A program made the position numbers and the translations under genes. Positions 43,223 to 55,360 of a stretch of 64,000 nt of DNA are shown here, piece by piece; position 1 is the stretch's first letter, and each line of letters starts with the position of its first letter. The stretch lies in assembly GCA_016871495.1 (NCBI GenBank), contig VHDF01000013.1:1-64000 (forward strand). The letters run 5' to 3'. The DNA comes from Verrucomicrobiota bacterium (GTDB taxonomy: Bacteria > Verrucomicrobiota > Verrucomicrobiia > Limisphaerales > VHDF01). Below the pieces are notes generated by a model that ran no database searches, had not been told where the DNA came from, and worked only from the letters and a program-made list of their open reading frames with translations.

Positions 43223-44437
43223 ATGAACTCCAGCCATCCTCGGTCGGTGAGCGCTTCCTGGCGGAAGCCCTTCGAAGAGACCGAACTCCGCGCCTGGGCC
43301 GCGGGCCTGCGCGAACAACTCGGTCCCCACCGCCCCTCGCTCGGCCTCGTGTTCATGACCCCGGGCTACTTCGACCAAGCGCGTGACATCCTCGAAATCC
43401 TTCGCCTTCACGCCCAAATTCCCGTCCTCGCCGGCTGTTCGGGCGCTTCCCTGATCGTCAATGAGGACGAACTCGAGGATCAGGACGCCCTCGTGCTCGG
43501 ACTTTACTCGCTCCCCGGTGCGGAGTTGCGCACGACTCGCTTCACTCAAGAAGACGTCGAAGCGAGCGCTGAACCCGACTCCTGGCCGCGGCACACCGGC
43601 GTGTCCCCGGCGGAAACGAACGGCTGGCTGGCCTTCGCCGACCCGTTCCACATGGATGCCGAGGCATGGCTGCGCGGATGGAACAGCACCTACGCTCCCA
43701 AGGCCATCTTGGGCGGACTGGCCAGTGGCAACTTCTCAGACCAGCGGACCCAGGTTTATCTCAACGGGGATGTCTTCGAAGAGGGTGGGGTCGGCGTGTC
43801 CTTCGGTGGGGCCATCGGAATCCACGGCGTCATCAGCCAGGGCTGCACCCCGATCGGAGAAACCTGGACCATCACCGACACCGACCGCCATATCATCAAA
43901 ACCATTGCCAATCGCCCCGCCTATCAGGTGTTGGTGGACACGTTCCAATCGCTGTCGAATGCCGAACAAGCCAAAGTCCGGGGCAATCTATTCGTCGGAT
44001 TGGTCATCAACGAATACTCCGAGGAATTCCAACGCGGCGATTTCCTGATTCGCAATCTGATCGGGACCGACCCCGCGTCCGGTTCCATCGCGGTCGGCGC
44101 TTACCCGCGACGCGGCCAAACGCTTCAATTTCAAAAACGCGACGCGAACGCCGCCACGGAGGATCTCGGACTCCTGCTCGACCGCGCGGGACAAGACCTC
44201 GAAGGTCAGCCGATCTACGGCGCCTGCCTTTGTTCGTGCAACGGGCGAGGCACCAAACTTTTTGGTTCCTCCAGCCACGATGCCGCCATGATCCAGAAAA
44301 AACTGGGGCCCCTGGGAGTCTCGGGATTTTTCTGCAACGGCGAAATCGGCCCCGTCGGCAACCGTAATTTTCTGCACGGCTATACCGCCTCCATCGCGCT
44401 CTTCGTTTCCCGCCCCACCCTGCCCGCTTCGCCTTGA
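43223..44437 (+). CDS. FIST domain sensory protein
   Basis: A 404-residue protein with FIST N and C domains, thought to bind small ligands such as amino acids. FIST-N: PSLGLVFMTPGYFDQARDILEILR...IPVLAGCSGASLIVNEDELEDQDALVLGLYSLPGAEL. FIST-C: NLFVGLVINEYSEEFQRGDFLIRNLIGTDPASGSIAVGAYPRRGQTLQFQKRDANAATEDL, ending GVSGFFCNGEIGPVGNRNFLHGYTASIALF. The usual kinase, chemoreceptor or GGDEF output domain is absent, so a partner is needed. Its stop overlaps the trmB start. Confidence 0.9.
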   Translation: MNSSHPRSVSASWRKPFEETELRAWAAGLREQLGPHRPSLGLVFMTPGYFDQARDILEILRLHAQIPVLAGCSGASLIVNEDELEDQDALVLGLYSLPGAELRTTRFTQEDVEASAEPDSWPRHTGVSPAETNGWLAFADPFHMDAEAWLRGWNSTYAPKAILGGLASGNFSDQRTQVYLNGDVFEEGGVGVSFGGAIGIHGVISQGCTPIGETWTITDTDRHIIKTIANRPAYQVLVDTFQSLSNAEQAKVRGNLFVGLVINEYSEEFQRGDFLIRNLIGTDPASGSIAVGAYPRRGQTLQFQKRDANAATEDLGLLLDRAGQDLEGQPIYGACLCSCNGRGTKLFGSSSHDAAMIQKKLGPLGVSGFFCNGEIGPVGNRNFLHGYTASIALFVSRPTLPASP

Positions 44438-45039
44438 TCGTCCACGAACTGGAATCCATTGTCCGTCGCATCAACCCCGCCGCTCTCTTCCCTCAACGGC
44501 CCGGATCCATCGAGGTGGAGCTAGGGTCGGGAGACGGCTCGTTCCTGATCGAATACGCGCGAGCCCACCCGGAAAAAAACTTCCTCGGAATCGAGCGGCT
44601 GCTGGGGCGGGTGCAAAAGACCGCTCGCAAGTCGGCTCGAGCCGGGCTGGACAACGTCCGGCTCATCCGGCTTGAAGCGGGATATTTTTTGGAATGGATG
44701 CTTCCTCTCGAGTCCATCGACACCCTGCACGTGTACTTTCCGGATCCATGGCCCAAGAGGAAACACCGCAAGTACCGGCTTATCAACGAGCGATTTCCCG
44801 CCCTGGCGGACCGTGTGCTCCTCGACCGAGGCTGCCTTCACCTGCGCACCGATCACGCCGACTACTTTGAGCAAATGACGCAGGTCATGCGCGAAGCCCC
44901 CTGCTTCGAACCGATCGCTCCGCCCCTCGACCTCACCCGATGGGTCACCGATTTCGAAGCGGGTTTCATGGCGCAAGGATTGCCCATTTACAGGGCCTCC
45001 TATCGCAAGCTCAAACTTCAAAATCAAACGGCCGCCTGA
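44434..45039 (+). CDS. trmB: tRNA (guanine-N7-)-methyltransferase TrmB
   Basis: A SAM-dependent enzyme of 201 residues that makes m7G46 in tRNA. Motifs are IEVELGSGDGSFLIEYARAHPEKNFLGIE (SAM site), the family signature LHVYFPDPWPKRKHRKYRLI and HLRTDHADYFEQM. The start is TTG (44434-44436), overlapping the FIST stop TGA as TTGA, so it is translationally coupled. Confidence 0.95.
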   Translation: MIVHELESIVRRINPAALFPQRPGSIEVELGSGDGSFLIEYARAHPEKNFLGIERLLGRVQKTARKSARAGLDNVRLIRLEAGYFLEWMLPLESIDTLHVYFPDPWPKRKHRKYRLINERFPALADRVLLDRGCLHLRTDHADYFEQMTQVMREAPCFEPIAPPLDLTRWVTDFEAGFMAQGLPIYRASYRKLKLQNQTAA

Positions 45040-45041
45040 CC

Positions 45042-45172
45042 CGGTGCATCCAGAGGTCTTCGGTGACCGGGTTGTCGTGGTCACGCAGACAGTCCTGTCT
45101 GCTGTGGCGCAGGCTGCCCGACCTACGGAGCGACGAAGGAAACCCGGCGCGTGGAGAGCATGGAAGGGCCTG
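45042..45172 (+). mobile_element. Family B palindromic element, left-half copy
   Basis: It starts CGGTGCATCCAGAGGTC right after the trmB stop and follows family B copy 1 through both nested hairpins (GTGACC/GGTCAC and GCAGACA/TGTCTGC) and the segment GCGACGAAGGAAACCCGGCGC. Similarity fades near 45172. The right inverted end is missing, so this copy is truncated and presumably immobile. It may now act as a 3' hairpin for trmB. Confidence 0.65.
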
Positions 45173-45282
45173 GAGGCCTGAAACCCGCACACCCCGGGTA
45201 TGGGCACCTGCGACCATGGGATGATCCATGGGATCGAAGAGAATGCTCCCCGGCTTAAAATCGCGGACGGTTGATGGAGTCT

Positions 45283-47547
<2,265 letters not shown>

Positions 47548-47575
47548 TCACAGAATCAGGCGACAGGAAATTCCG

Positions 47576-47605
47576 TTGACCCGTATCCGAAGCGGCGAGT
47601 AGCTT
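47576..47605 (+). promoter_or_regulatory. Possible sigma-70-type promoter for the SurA/PpiD-like gene
   Basis: TTGACC (47576-47581) and TAGCTT (47600-47605) lie 18 bases apart in the divergent katG gap and end 28 bases before the ATG at 47634. The -35 box is good and the -10 box is weak. Inferred from pattern only. Confidence 0.3.
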
Positions 47606-47633
47606 CCTCCCCTTAATTTTCTAGAAGAAAAGT

Positions 47634-49313
47634 ATGTTTTCAAGCATTCGGCGTCATCAGAGGTGGCTGTGGATCGTGGTCAGCTTCTTCGTCATTATCA
47701 GCTTCGTGGTTTACTTCAGCCCGAATGTGGGGTTCGGAGGGCCCGACTCTCAGGGAGGCGAAATTGCCCTCGGTACCATCGACGGCAAGACCATCCAGCG
47801 CGGGGATTACGTCCAAGCGCTCAATGAAGCCCGCTTGCGTTATCGCATGTACAATGGCGAATGGCCCAATGATTCGGCGCGCACCCGCCAGATGGGATTT
47901 GATCTGGAATCGGAAACGCAATCCCGCCTGGTCATGCTGGCCCGCGCCCGGGAACTCGGGATTTCAGCCGACGATGACGCCGTGGCGGAATGGATCACCA
48001 CCAGCTTCCAGGACAAAGACAATCCAGGCTCGAAGGTGGAGCGATATAACCAGTTCGTGGCCACCGTGCTCAAGCCGGCGGGTTATTCCTCGTCTGATTT
48101 CGAGCAGTTCGTCCGCCATGAACTCGCCGTTCAGCATTTGGTATTCCTTGGCGGTTTGAGCGGGCGCCTCGTCACGCCTCAGCAAGCCGAGTCGAAGTAC
48201 CGCGAAATGAACGAAGAGATTGAAACCGAGGCGGTCTTTTTCTCCGCCTCAAATCACATCGCCTCGGTCAACATCACGCCCACTGCCCTCGAACAGCATT
48301 TCACCAACAACATGGCAGCCTATCGCATCCCGGAGCGTTTGATCGTGCATTACGTCCAATTCGACGCCTCCAATCACGTGGCCGCCGCGGAAGCCCAAAT
48401 GGCTGCCAGCACCAATCTCGCCGCCAGCATCGACCAACTCTATGCTCAACGCGGCCCATCCGCTTATCCCGATCCCCAGGGCAACCCCCTGCCCGCCGCC
48501 GAGGCCAAAAACCGCATTCGCGAGGAGTTCCGCTCCGAACTTTCCATGCGGGAAGCCCGCCGCGCTGCCGCCGCATTTGCGGAAGAACTTTTTTCCGCTC
48601 AACCCGCTGAGGCCGCTCAACTGTCCCGCCTTGCAGCCGCCAAAGGCATCCCGCATCAACTGACGGCGCCGTTTGACCGAAGCGGCCCGATGGAAACCTC
48701 TGATCCCTTCGTCATCGCCCGCGCGGCCTTCAACCTCACCCCCGAGGAACCGTTCTCCAATCCCCTGGTGGGCCAGGAAAAGGTCTATGTTCTGGCCTTG
48801 GAGAAAAAGATTCCAAGCGAGCTCCCTTCCTTCGATCAGGTCAAAGCCCGAGTCACCGAGGATTACAAGAACCGCCAGGCCCTCGACGCGGCCCGCGTCA
48901 CCGGCACCGGTTATCAAACCACCCTCAGCAACGCATTGGCCCACGGCAAGAGCTTCTCCTCCGCCGTCGCCGGCCCCTATGTCGCCTATATGAAGCTCCC
49001 CGCGTTCTCCCGCAATACCCGTTCCCTTCCCGACGTGGAACGTAAAGCCAGCCTTTCGCAATTGAAGGACGTTGGCTTCGCGCTTGCACCCGGAAAATCG
49101 AGCGCCTTCACCCAAACTCGGGAGGGAGGTTTCATCCTGCACCTCGTCGCTCGCAAGCCCGTGGACGAGGCCAAAATGAAAACTGAACTCGCCGAGTTCA
49201 CCCGCAATCTTCAACGCACGCACCAATACGACGCCTTCAACGAGTGGTTCCGCAAGGAACGGGAAAAGCTGGTGCTCCCTGCCTCCTCGCAGCAACGCGC
49301 CGCGACCCAGTAA
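47634..49313 (+). CDS. SurA/PpiD-like membrane-anchored periplasmic chaperone
   Basis: A 559-residue protein with one N-terminal span (WLWIVVSFFVIISFVVYF) and a SurA-N-type helical domain: ALGTIDGKTIQRGDYVQALNEARLRYRM, MLARARELGISADDDAVAEWI. The order matches PpiD, anchored in the inner membrane and helping proteins leave SecYEG. A clear rotamase (parvulin) domain is not evident in the middle; the C-terminal DVGFALAPGKSSAFTQTREGGFILHLVARK resembles the last strand region of one. So it may be a chaperone with a degenerate isomerase domain. Confidence 0.8.
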   Translation: MFSSIRRHQRWLWIVVSFFVIISFVVYFSPNVGFGGPDSQGGEIALGTIDGKTIQRGDYVQALNEARLRYRMYNGEWPNDSARTRQMGFDLESETQSRLVMLARARELGISADDDAVAEWITTSFQDKDNPGSKVERYNQFVATVLKPAGYSSSDFEQFVRHELAVQHLVFLGGLSGRLVTPQQAESKYREMNEEIETEAVFFSASNHIASVNITPTALEQHFTNNMAAYRIPERLIVHYVQFDASNHVAAAEAQMAASTNLAASIDQLYAQRGPSAYPDPQGNPLPAAEAKNRIREEFRSELSMREARRAAAAFAEELFSAQPAEAAQLSRLAAAKGIPHQLTAPFDRSGPMETSDPFVIARAAFNLTPEEPFSNPLVGQEKVYVLALEKKIPSELPSFDQVKARVTEDYKNRQALDAARVTGTGYQTTLSNALAHGKSFSSAVAGPYVAYMKLPAFSRNTRSLPDVERKASLSQLKDVGFALAPGKSSAFTQTREGGFILHLVARKPVDEAKMKTELAEFTRNLQRTHQYDAFNEWFRKEREKLVLPASSQQRAATQ

Positions 49314-49338
49314 CCACCCGCCGCTCACCCCTGCTGCC

Positions 49339-50262
49339 ATGGCGCGCCGCGGCCAGGCGATGTCCACCGCGACCCCATCTCCCATCAAACTCTCCTCACC
49401 CGCCACCGGTGAGTTTTGGGAAATTCCCGTCCTTTACGAGGACAACGACCTCCTGGCCCTCGATAAACCCGCCAACCTTCTCGTTTCGCCGGACCGCTAC
49501 GATCCTCAGCGGCCCAACCTGATGGGTTTGCTTCACCGCGACATCGCCCGCGGAGCTCCGTGGGCCAAACAACGATCCCTCGCCTATCTTTCCAACGTCC
49601 ACCGGCTCGACTTCGAAACCACCGGCGTGTTGCTTCTGACTCGCTCCAAAAGCACCCTGATCCATTTGGCCAACCAGTTTGGCAACCAGACGCCCATCAA
49701 GGAGTACCTCGCTCTGATCCAGGGTCCTCCCGCGGAGTCCTCCTTCGTGGTGGACCAAAAAATCGCGCCCTTCCCTGGACGTCCAGGCCATATGCGCGTT
49801 GATCCGAAACACGGCAAAAGGTCTCGCACGGAGTTTTTCACCCTGGAGAGCTTTCGAGGTTACACGTGGATGAAGGGCCTGCCCCGCACCGGCCGAACCC
49901 ATCAACTGCGCGTTCATCTGGCTTTTCTCCGCCATCCCATCGTCGGGGATCGCATGTACGGGGGCCGTCCCCTGCTGCTCTCCAAACTCAAGCCCGGCTA
50001 TCGGCTCAAGTCGGATCGAACCGAGCGTCCCTTGCTCCAACGCGTTTCCCTCCACGCCAGTCGATTGACGGTGATACACCCGGTCACCTCGGAAACGATC
50101 ACCATCGCATCTCCGCTGCCCAAGGATTTAAGAGTGGCGTTGAAGTACTTGCGTCAATTTGCCGCCCTTTCCACCCCGCCGAACCGCCCTCAAAGGTCAG
50201 CCCTGCCGGGCGATGGCCTTGATCAAACGGACGGCGATGAATCCGGCACCGATCAACAATAA
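49339..50262 (+). CDS. RluA family pseudouridine synthase
   Basis: An RNA pseudouridine synthase of 307 residues. The fold starts VLYEDNDLLALDKPANLLVSPDRYD, and the catalytic Asp is in VHRLDFETTGVLLLTRS. The binding block GLPRTGRTHQLRVHLAFLRHPIVGDRMYGG is standard. No S4 domain is seen, so it is more like TruC/RluA than RluC/D. The target RNA is unknown. Its C-terminal end overlaps the convergent LysE gene by 66 bases; the last residues (PGDGLDQTDGDESGTDQQ) look unstructured. Confidence 0.9.
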   Translation: MARRGQAMSTATPSPIKLSSPATGEFWEIPVLYEDNDLLALDKPANLLVSPDRYDPQRPNLMGLLHRDIARGAPWAKQRSLAYLSNVHRLDFETTGVLLLTRSKSTLIHLANQFGNQTPIKEYLALIQGPPAESSFVVDQKIAPFPGRPGHMRVDPKHGKRSRTEFFTLESFRGYTWMKGLPRTGRTHQLRVHLAFLRHPIVGDRMYGGRPLLLSKLKPGYRLKSDRTERPLLQRVSLHASRLTVIHPVTSETITIASPLPKDLRVALKYLRQFAALSTPPNRPQRSALPGDGLDQTDGDESGTDQQ

Positions 50263-50862
50263 CGCGCCCGAAGCCCGGGAAATCTTCAAGAGCGTGCTCG
50301 CCGAGAACTGCCCGCGCTTTCTCGCAACCCCGTAACTCAAGAGCGTGAACCAGCAAACGGTTCCGCACCCGACGCCCCCGACAAAGGCCGATTTGCTCAA
50401 GAGGTTGTTGTCCACCCACTGATTGGACAGAAATGCGGCGGTGAGCGTGATCCAGAAAAACAAAACCGCCGGATTCCCGAGCACCCGCACGAAACCCACC
50501 ATGAACGCGGTGTGAGGATGCAGCTTTTCCTCGATCATCCGCTCGCTTTTCGACGCCGGCGCAATCGCCTGAACCCGGAGATACTTGAATCCCATAACGG
50601 CCAGGAGAAGGAAACTCGCCAGTTCCATGGAAGCGCGCATCAGCCGCGAATCGAACAAGCTCCCGAACCCGGCCACACTTGCTCCGCAATAAATCATCTC
50701 CATCAAGCAAGCGCCCAACCCGATCAGCCATCCCTTGAGAAAGCCGTGCTTCGCTCCCTCATTCAGGATCGTAACGTTAATCGGCCCCACCGGAACGGAC
50801 CCCAAGAAGCCGCTCACTGCCCCTGTCGCGATCGAAATGGCAAGTTGAACCAGTGGTTCCAT
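50197..50862 (-). CDS. LysE family transporter
   Basis: A membrane exporter of 221 residues with about six spans. LysE/RhtB marks are the N-terminal GFLGSVPVGPINVTILNEGAKHGFLKGWLIGLGACLMEMIYCG, and GNPAVLFFWITLTAAFL. Family members export amino acids such as lysine, homoserine or threonine; the cargo is unknown here. The start chosen (ATG 50860-50862) has AAGGGGGG upstream. Third gene of psd-pssA-lysE. Confidence 0.88.
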   Translation of the reverse strand: MEPLVQLAISIATGAVSGFLGSVPVGPINVTILNEGAKHGFLKGWLIGLGACLMEMIYCGASVAGFGSLFDSRLMRASMELASFLLLAVMGFKYLRVQAIAPASKSERMIEEKLHPHTAFMVGFVRVLGNPAVLFFWITLTAAFLSNQWVDNNLLSKSAFVGGVGCGTVCWFTLLSYGVARKRGQFSASTLLKISRASGALLLIGAGFIAVRLIKAIARQG

Positions 50863-50881
50863 CCCCCCTTGTGAACCGCCC

Positions 50882-51736
50882 CTAACCCGGCGGATCGGCT
50901 CCTTCCTCCTCTTCCTCCTCTTCAATACCCCGAATGATCTGGCGCGACATTCGCGGCCGCACCAGGCCATAAATGAGATAACTCGTGAACAAGACGGGCA
51001 GGATCACCGGCAGCACCAGATTGCGCAGGATCATCAACGAACCGATGAAAAGTATCGCCGTCACCGTCTTGGCGAAGGGACGCCGCGCGCGCAAATCGAG
51101 CTTCTTGAAAGACGGGTATTTCACCTCGCTGACCATCATGAAGGATAAAAAAAGCAGCAGGCAGGGCAGCACGTACCGCCAAGCCCCGGTGCGATACCCC
51201 CGTTCATCCCACCACATCATGAATAAAGTCAGCGAGGCGACCAAGCCGGCCGCGGCGGGAATCGGGAACCCCATGAACTCGCTCCCGCCTCCTCCCCCCG
51301 GCATGTTGGCCAGGCAATTGAACCTCGCCAACCGGAGCGCGCCGCAGATCAAGTAAATGGACGCAATGAACCAACCGACCTCCTGCTGGTTCAAAAACAC
51401 ATCCTTAAGCACAATGCGGTGCACCAAAAACGCCGGCGCAACTCCAAAGGAAACCAGATCGGCCAGGGAGTCCAATTCACGGCCAAAAGGACTCTCGTTG
51501 CCACCCATTCTGGCCACACGCCCGTCCAATAAATCAAAAATGCAGGCCAACAGAATGAAAAACAGGGCGACACGAATCGTATGATTGAAATCGGGGGATC
51601 CCTCGTTCGCCTCCACAATGCGCGTCAGGGCAATGAAGCCGCAAAACAGGTTCCCCGAGGTCAACAGGTTCGGCAGAAAATAAATGCGTAGCCTCGGCGG
51701 TTGGCCGGGCTCGCCTTGACTGATCTCGGGTGTCAT
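50882..51736 (-). CDS. pssA: CDP-diacylglycerol-serine O-phosphatidyltransferase
   Basis: A CDP-alcohol phosphotransferase of 284 residues that makes phosphatidylserine. The family motif is complete: DLLDGRVARMGG then PFGRELDSLADLVSFGVAPA. Multiple membrane spans follow and the tail is a Glu-rich run (GIEEEEEEEGADPPG). An AAGGAG ribosome site precedes the ATG. Psd, which uses its product, is immediately upstream (17-base gap). Confidence 0.96.
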   Translation of the reverse strand: MTPEISQGEPGQPPRLRIYFLPNLLTSGNLFCGFIALTRIVEANEGSPDFNHTIRVALFFILLACIFDLLDGRVARMGGNESPFGRELDSLADLVSFGVAPAFLVHRIVLKDVFLNQQEVGWFIASIYLICGALRLARFNCLANMPGGGGGSEFMGFPIPAAAGLVASLTLFMMWWDERGYRTGAWRYVLPCLLLFLSFMMVSEVKYPSFKKLDLRARRPFAKTVTAILFIGSLMILRNLVLPVILPVLFTSYLIYGLVRPRMSRQIIRGIEEEEEEEGADPPG

Positions 51737-51753
51737 TCCCTGCTCCTTTGACC

Positions 51754-52431
51754 TCAGGCCCGCTCAGCCACGATCGTTTCGCCCCCCCTGACTTTCTGCC
51801 CGAGCACCGCCGTGACGCGGCAAGCCAGCGGTAGATACAAGTCCACGCGTGATCCAAATTGAATCAAACTGATGCGCTCACCGCGTCCCGTGGCATCCCC
51901 GGGCCGGACCCATGGGAGAATGCGCCGCGCGATCAACCCCGCAATGAGCCGCAACGCGACCTTTTCCCCGGCGGCTTCACTGGACTCTATGCCCACCAGG
52001 ACGTTCTCGTTGTGCAAAGCCGACTCGGCCTTCAAGGCATTCAAGTATTGTCCCGGCGTGTGGCGCACGAGCGAAACCTTGCCCGCCACCGGAGCTTGCT
52101 GCACATGCACGTCGACCACCGACAAAAAGATCGAGATCCGGCGGCAGCGCCCGCCCAAAAAGACAGGCTCCTCCGTCTCATCAATCACATCCACCGTGCC
52201 GTGGGCGGGGCTCACAATGGCTTTGGGATCGGACGGCACCACGGCTTCCGGATCACGAAAAAAGTTGATCACGAAAACCACGAAGAAAACCCACAGGCCC
52301 GCGAGCAACCCGAGCAGAACCCCCCCTCCCTTCAGGACATAATTCAACGCCCCGGCCGCCAGCAGAAAGACCAGGACGCTCGCAAGGATCATCCGACTGC
52401 CCGCCTTCGCCGCCTTGCCGCGATGCTTCAT
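51754..52431 (-). CDS. psd: Phosphatidylserine decarboxylase proenzyme
   Basis: A 225-residue enzyme of the short (archaeal/proteobacterial PSD-B-like) class that turns phosphatidylserine into phosphatidylethanolamine. It starts with a membrane anchor (MILASVLVFLLAAGALNYVL; GLLAGLWVFFVVFVINFFRDPE). It then has VSPAHGTVDVI, ISIFLSVVDVHVQQAPVAGKV, ESALHNENVLVGIES and the self-cleavage region ISLIQFGSRVDLYLP, whose Gly-Ser pair yields the pyruvoyl cofactor. Operon with pssA. Confidence 0.96.
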   Translation of the reverse strand: MKHRGKAAKAGSRMILASVLVFLLAAGALNYVLKGGGVLLGLLAGLWVFFVVFVINFFRDPEAVVPSDPKAIVSPAHGTVDVIDETEEPVFLGGRCRRISIFLSVVDVHVQQAPVAGKVSLVRHTPGQYLNALKAESALHNENVLVGIESSEAAGEKVALRLIAGLIARRILPWVRPGDATGRGERISLIQFGSRVDLYLPLACRVTAVLGQKVRGGETIVAERA

Positions 52432-52574
52432 GCGCGGATTTTGGTCAGACTTGCCGAAGTTGGAAAGCGCGGATTCAACCGGATCTCTGGAGCGGTCATC
52501 CGACGATGGATGCGCCCGGGTTCATCAGGGGTGCGCACCATGACCGCGAATGGGATGGAAAGCGGACGGTCGTT

Positions 52575-54032
52575 TCAATACCGGTAGTGCTCGGGCTTGT
52601 AAGGACCCTCCATGGCGACCCCCAAATACTCCGCTTGTTTCCTGGAGAGCTTGGTCAATTTCACCCCGATCTTCTCGAGGTGCAGCCGGGCCACTTCCTC
52701 ATCCAGCTTCTTGGGCAACCGGTAAACGCCCACCTTGTAGGCGTCCTTGTTCTTCCATAGATCCAGTTGCGCGAGCACCTGGTTCGAGAAGGAGTTGGAC
52801 ATCACGAAACTCGGATGGCCAGTGGCGCATCCCAGGTTCACCAGCCTGCCCTCAGCCAGAATGAAAATGCTGCGGCCTCCGGAAAACGTGTACTTGTCGT
52901 ACTGGGGCTTGATGGTGGTCTTGACCACACCCTTCGCGCCGTTCAACCGGTCCATCTGAATCTCGTTGTCGAAATGACCAATGTTGCAGACGATCGCCTG
53001 ATCCTTCATTTGCTGCATGTGATCAAGGGTGATCACATCGCGGTTGCCCGTCGCCGTCACATAGATGTCGGCCTTGCCCAGGGTGTCCTCAAGGGTCGTG
53101 ACTTCGAAACCCTCCATGGCGGCCTGCAACGCGTTGATCGGATCAATCTCGGTCACGATGACGCGCGCGCCAAACCCTCGCAGGGAATGCGCGCTGCCCT
53201 TGCCCACGTCGCCGTAGCCGCAGACGACCGCCACCTTGCCAGCCACCATGACATCCGTCGCTCGCTTGATCCCGTCCGCCAGGGATTCGCGGCACCCGTA
53301 CAAGTTGTCGAATTTGGACTTGGTGACCGAATCGTTGACGTTGATGGCAGGCACCAGGAGTTGACCTGCCTCCAGCATCTGGTAAAGCCGATGAACACCG
53401 GTGGTGGTTTCCTCAGACACCCCGCGCCACCCTTTCACCACCTCGTGCCAAAAACCCGGGCGTTCCTTCGCCACGCGCTTAAGCAAATTCTTGATCACCT
53501 GCTCCTCGTGCGAAGCGCTCGCGCTCTGCACCCAGCCGTCCCCTGCCTCAAGCTGATAGCCTTTGTGGATCAGGAGCGTCACGTCGCCTCCATCGTCGAC
53601 CACCAGTTGCGGACCCCGGTTCCCCGGGTGGGAAATGGCGTCGAGGGTGCAGTCCCAGTATTCCTCCAGTGTCTCGCCCTTCCACGCAAACACGGGCACC
53701 CCCGCCTTTGCGATGGCCGCAGCCGCGTGGTCCTGCGTGGAGAAAATATTGCAACTGGCCCAGCGGACGGATGCGCCAAGGGCCACCAGCGTCTCGATCA
53801 ACACGGCCGTCTCAATGGTCATGTGCAGCGATCCCGTGAGGCGGACACCGGCCAGCGGTTTGGCAGCGGCGTATTTCTCGCGAATGGACATCAGGCCGGG
53901 CATTTCGCGCTCGGAGACCTCGATGGTCTTCCGGCCCCAATCGGCCAGGGACAGGTCTTTGACTTTGAAGTCAGCTGGTTGAGCCGACTTGGCGGAAGCT
54001 TTGCGGGAAGGGGAGAGTTTGATGGCAGGCAT
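52575..54032 (-). CDS. ahcY: Adenosylhomocysteinase
   Basis: S-adenosylhomocysteine hydrolase of 485 residues that splits the inhibitory product of methylation into adenosine and homocysteine. Marks are [63 protein letters not shown], the NAD loop [30 protein letters not shown] and the C-terminal KPEHYRY. It is 41 bases after metK on the same strand, a complete SAM recycling pair. Confidence 0.98.
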   Translation of the reverse strand: MPAIKLSPSRKASAKSAQPADFKVKDLSLADWGRKTIEVSEREMPGLMSIREKYAAAKPLAGVRLTGSLHMTIETAVLIETLVALGASVRWASCNIFSTQDHAAAAIAKAGVPVFAWKGETLEEYWDCTLDAISHPGNRGPQLVVDDGGDVTLLIHKGYQLEAGDGWVQSASASHEEQVIKNLLKRVAKERPGFWHEVVKGWRGVSEETTTGVHRLYQMLEAGQLLVPAINVNDSVTKSKFDNLYGCRESLADGIKRATDVMVAGKVAVVCGYGDVGKGSAHSLRGFGARVIVTEIDPINALQAAMEGFEVTTLEDTLGKADIYVTATGNRDVITLDHMQQMKDQAIVCNIGHFDNEIQMDRLNGAKGVVKTTIKPQYDKYTFSGGRSIFILAEGRLVNLGCATGHPSFVMSNSFSNQVLAQLDLWKNKDAYKVGVYRLPKKLDEEVARLHLEKIGVKLTKLSRKQAEYLGVAMEGPYKPEHYRY

Positions 54033-54073
54033 AGCGGAGAGGAATGTTAAAGATTTCGGTGGAATTCAAACAA

Positions 54074-55261
54074 CTAGCGCACCGCCTTTTGCAGCGCCTT
54101 GACTTTATCGGTGCGCTCCCAGGTGATGCTGGCCAAATCGTCGATCTTCCCGAAGTGGCCGTAGTTCGTGGTCTTCGAGTAAATGGGACGGAGCAGATGG
54201 AGCTGCCGGACCAAGTCGGCGGGCTTGAAACTAAACACTTGGAGGGCGGCCTCCGTGATCACTTCATCCGTCAAACCTTCGCGCGCCGTGCCGAAGGTGT
54301 TGACGTAGACACTGACCGGGTCGGGATATCCGATGGCATAGGCGAACTGGATCTCGGCGCGGCGCGCCAATCCGGCCGCCACGATGTTCTTGGCCACGTA
54401 CCGCCCCATGTAGGCGGCGCTGCGATCCACTTTGCTCGGGTCCTTGCCCGAAAACGCCCCGCCACCGTGCCGTCCGAATCCGCCATAGCTATCGACAATG
54501 ATCTTGCGCCCCGTCAAACCCGTGTCGCCCTGGGGACCGCCGGTCACAAAGCGTCCCGTCGGATTAATCAGGAACAGCGTGTCTTTGCGCAGCATCTCCT
54601 GGGGCAGCACCTTTTTGATCACCTCTTCGATGCAGAACTCCTCGATCACACGGTGTTTGACGCTGGCCGCGTGCTGCGTGGAAATGACCACGTTGGAAAT
54701 GGAAACGGGCTGATCGTCTTCATACACCACCGAGACCTGGGATTTGGCGTCCGGACGCAGCCAAGGCGCGCGTTTTCCCTCCTTCCGGATCCGCGTCAAC
54801 TCGCGCCCCAAGCGATGCGCAAACATGATCGGAGCCGGCATCAGCTCCGGGGTCTCGTCACTCGCATAACCGAACATCAACCCCTGGTCCCCAGCCCCCT
54901 GCTCGGCCTTTTTCTTGCCCTGGGCGGCGCGCGCGTCAACGCCTTGAGCGATGTCCGGCGATTGCTGGGTGACGATGACGTTCACGAACACCTTGTCGGC
55001 GTGGAAAACGTCGTCCTGGTTCACGTAGCCGATGCCGCGGATGGCCTCGCGCGTGATCTGGACATAATCCAAACGCGCCTGGGTTGTAATTTCGCCCCCA
55101 ACGACCACGATGTTGGACTTGGCGTACGTTTCGCAGGCCACGCGGCTGAATTTGTCCTGGGCTAGGCAAGCGTCCAGCACGGCATCGGAGATAGTGTCAC
55201 AGACCTTGTCGGGATGGCCTTCACCAACCGATTCCGAGGAAAAAATGTACTTTTTGCTCAT
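54074..55261 (-). CDS. metK: S-adenosylmethionine synthetase
   Basis: MetK (395 residues from the ATG at 55259-55261) makes SAM from methionine and ATP. Motifs are [103 protein letters not shown]. An ATG seven codons upstream is an alternative start. First gene of metK-ahcY; the ArsR-type regulator is divergent. Confidence 0.98.
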   Translation of the reverse strand: MSKKYIFSSESVGEGHPDKVCDTISDAVLDACLAQDKFSRVACETYAKSNIVVVGGEITTQARLDYVQITREAIRGIGYVNQDDVFHADKVFVNVIVTQQSPDIAQGVDARAAQGKKKAEQGAGDQGLMFGYASDETPELMPAPIMFAHRLGRELTRIRKEGKRAPWLRPDAKSQVSVVYEDDQPVSISNVVISTQHAASVKHRVIEEFCIEEVIKKVLPQEMLRKDTLFLINPTGRFVTGGPQGDTGLTGRKIIVDSYGGFGRHGGGAFSGKDPSKVDRSAAYMGRYVAKNIVAAGLARRAEIQFAYAIGYPDPVSVYVNTFGTAREGLTDEVITEAALQVFSFKPADLVRQLHLLRPIYSKTTNYGHFGKIDDLASITWERTDKVKALQKAVR

Positions 55262-55294
55262 CAGAAATGGGGGCCACACCATGCGGCCAACGTC

Positions 55295-55322
55295 ATATTG
55301 ACGTATCTGGATATGAAGATAT
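55295..55322. promoter_or_regulatory. Candidate operator for the ArsR-methyltransferase regulator
   Basis: A 28-bp imperfect palindrome, ATATTGACGTATC (55295-55307), two bases, GATATGAAGATAT (55310-55322), with 9 of 13 positions symmetric. It is AT-rich in a GC-rich genome and lies between the divergent starts of metK (55261) and the ArsR-type gene (55361). ArsR-family dimers bind such AT-rich inverted repeats. Control of both genes is inferred. Confidence 0.5.
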
Positions 55323-55360
55323 ATAGTGTTCGTCGGCAGTCAACCCACAAATTCACCGGC

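Noticed and set aside
42962-43651. Minus-strand open frames crossing family A copy 3, and similar ones at 10280-10531 and 18885-19256
   Set aside because: Their shared peptide stretches come from translating the 134-bp palindromic element, not from a protein family.
54033-54073. A possible SAH riboswitch between metK and ahcY
   Set aside because: The gap is only 41 bases, too short for a known SAH or SAM aptamer.
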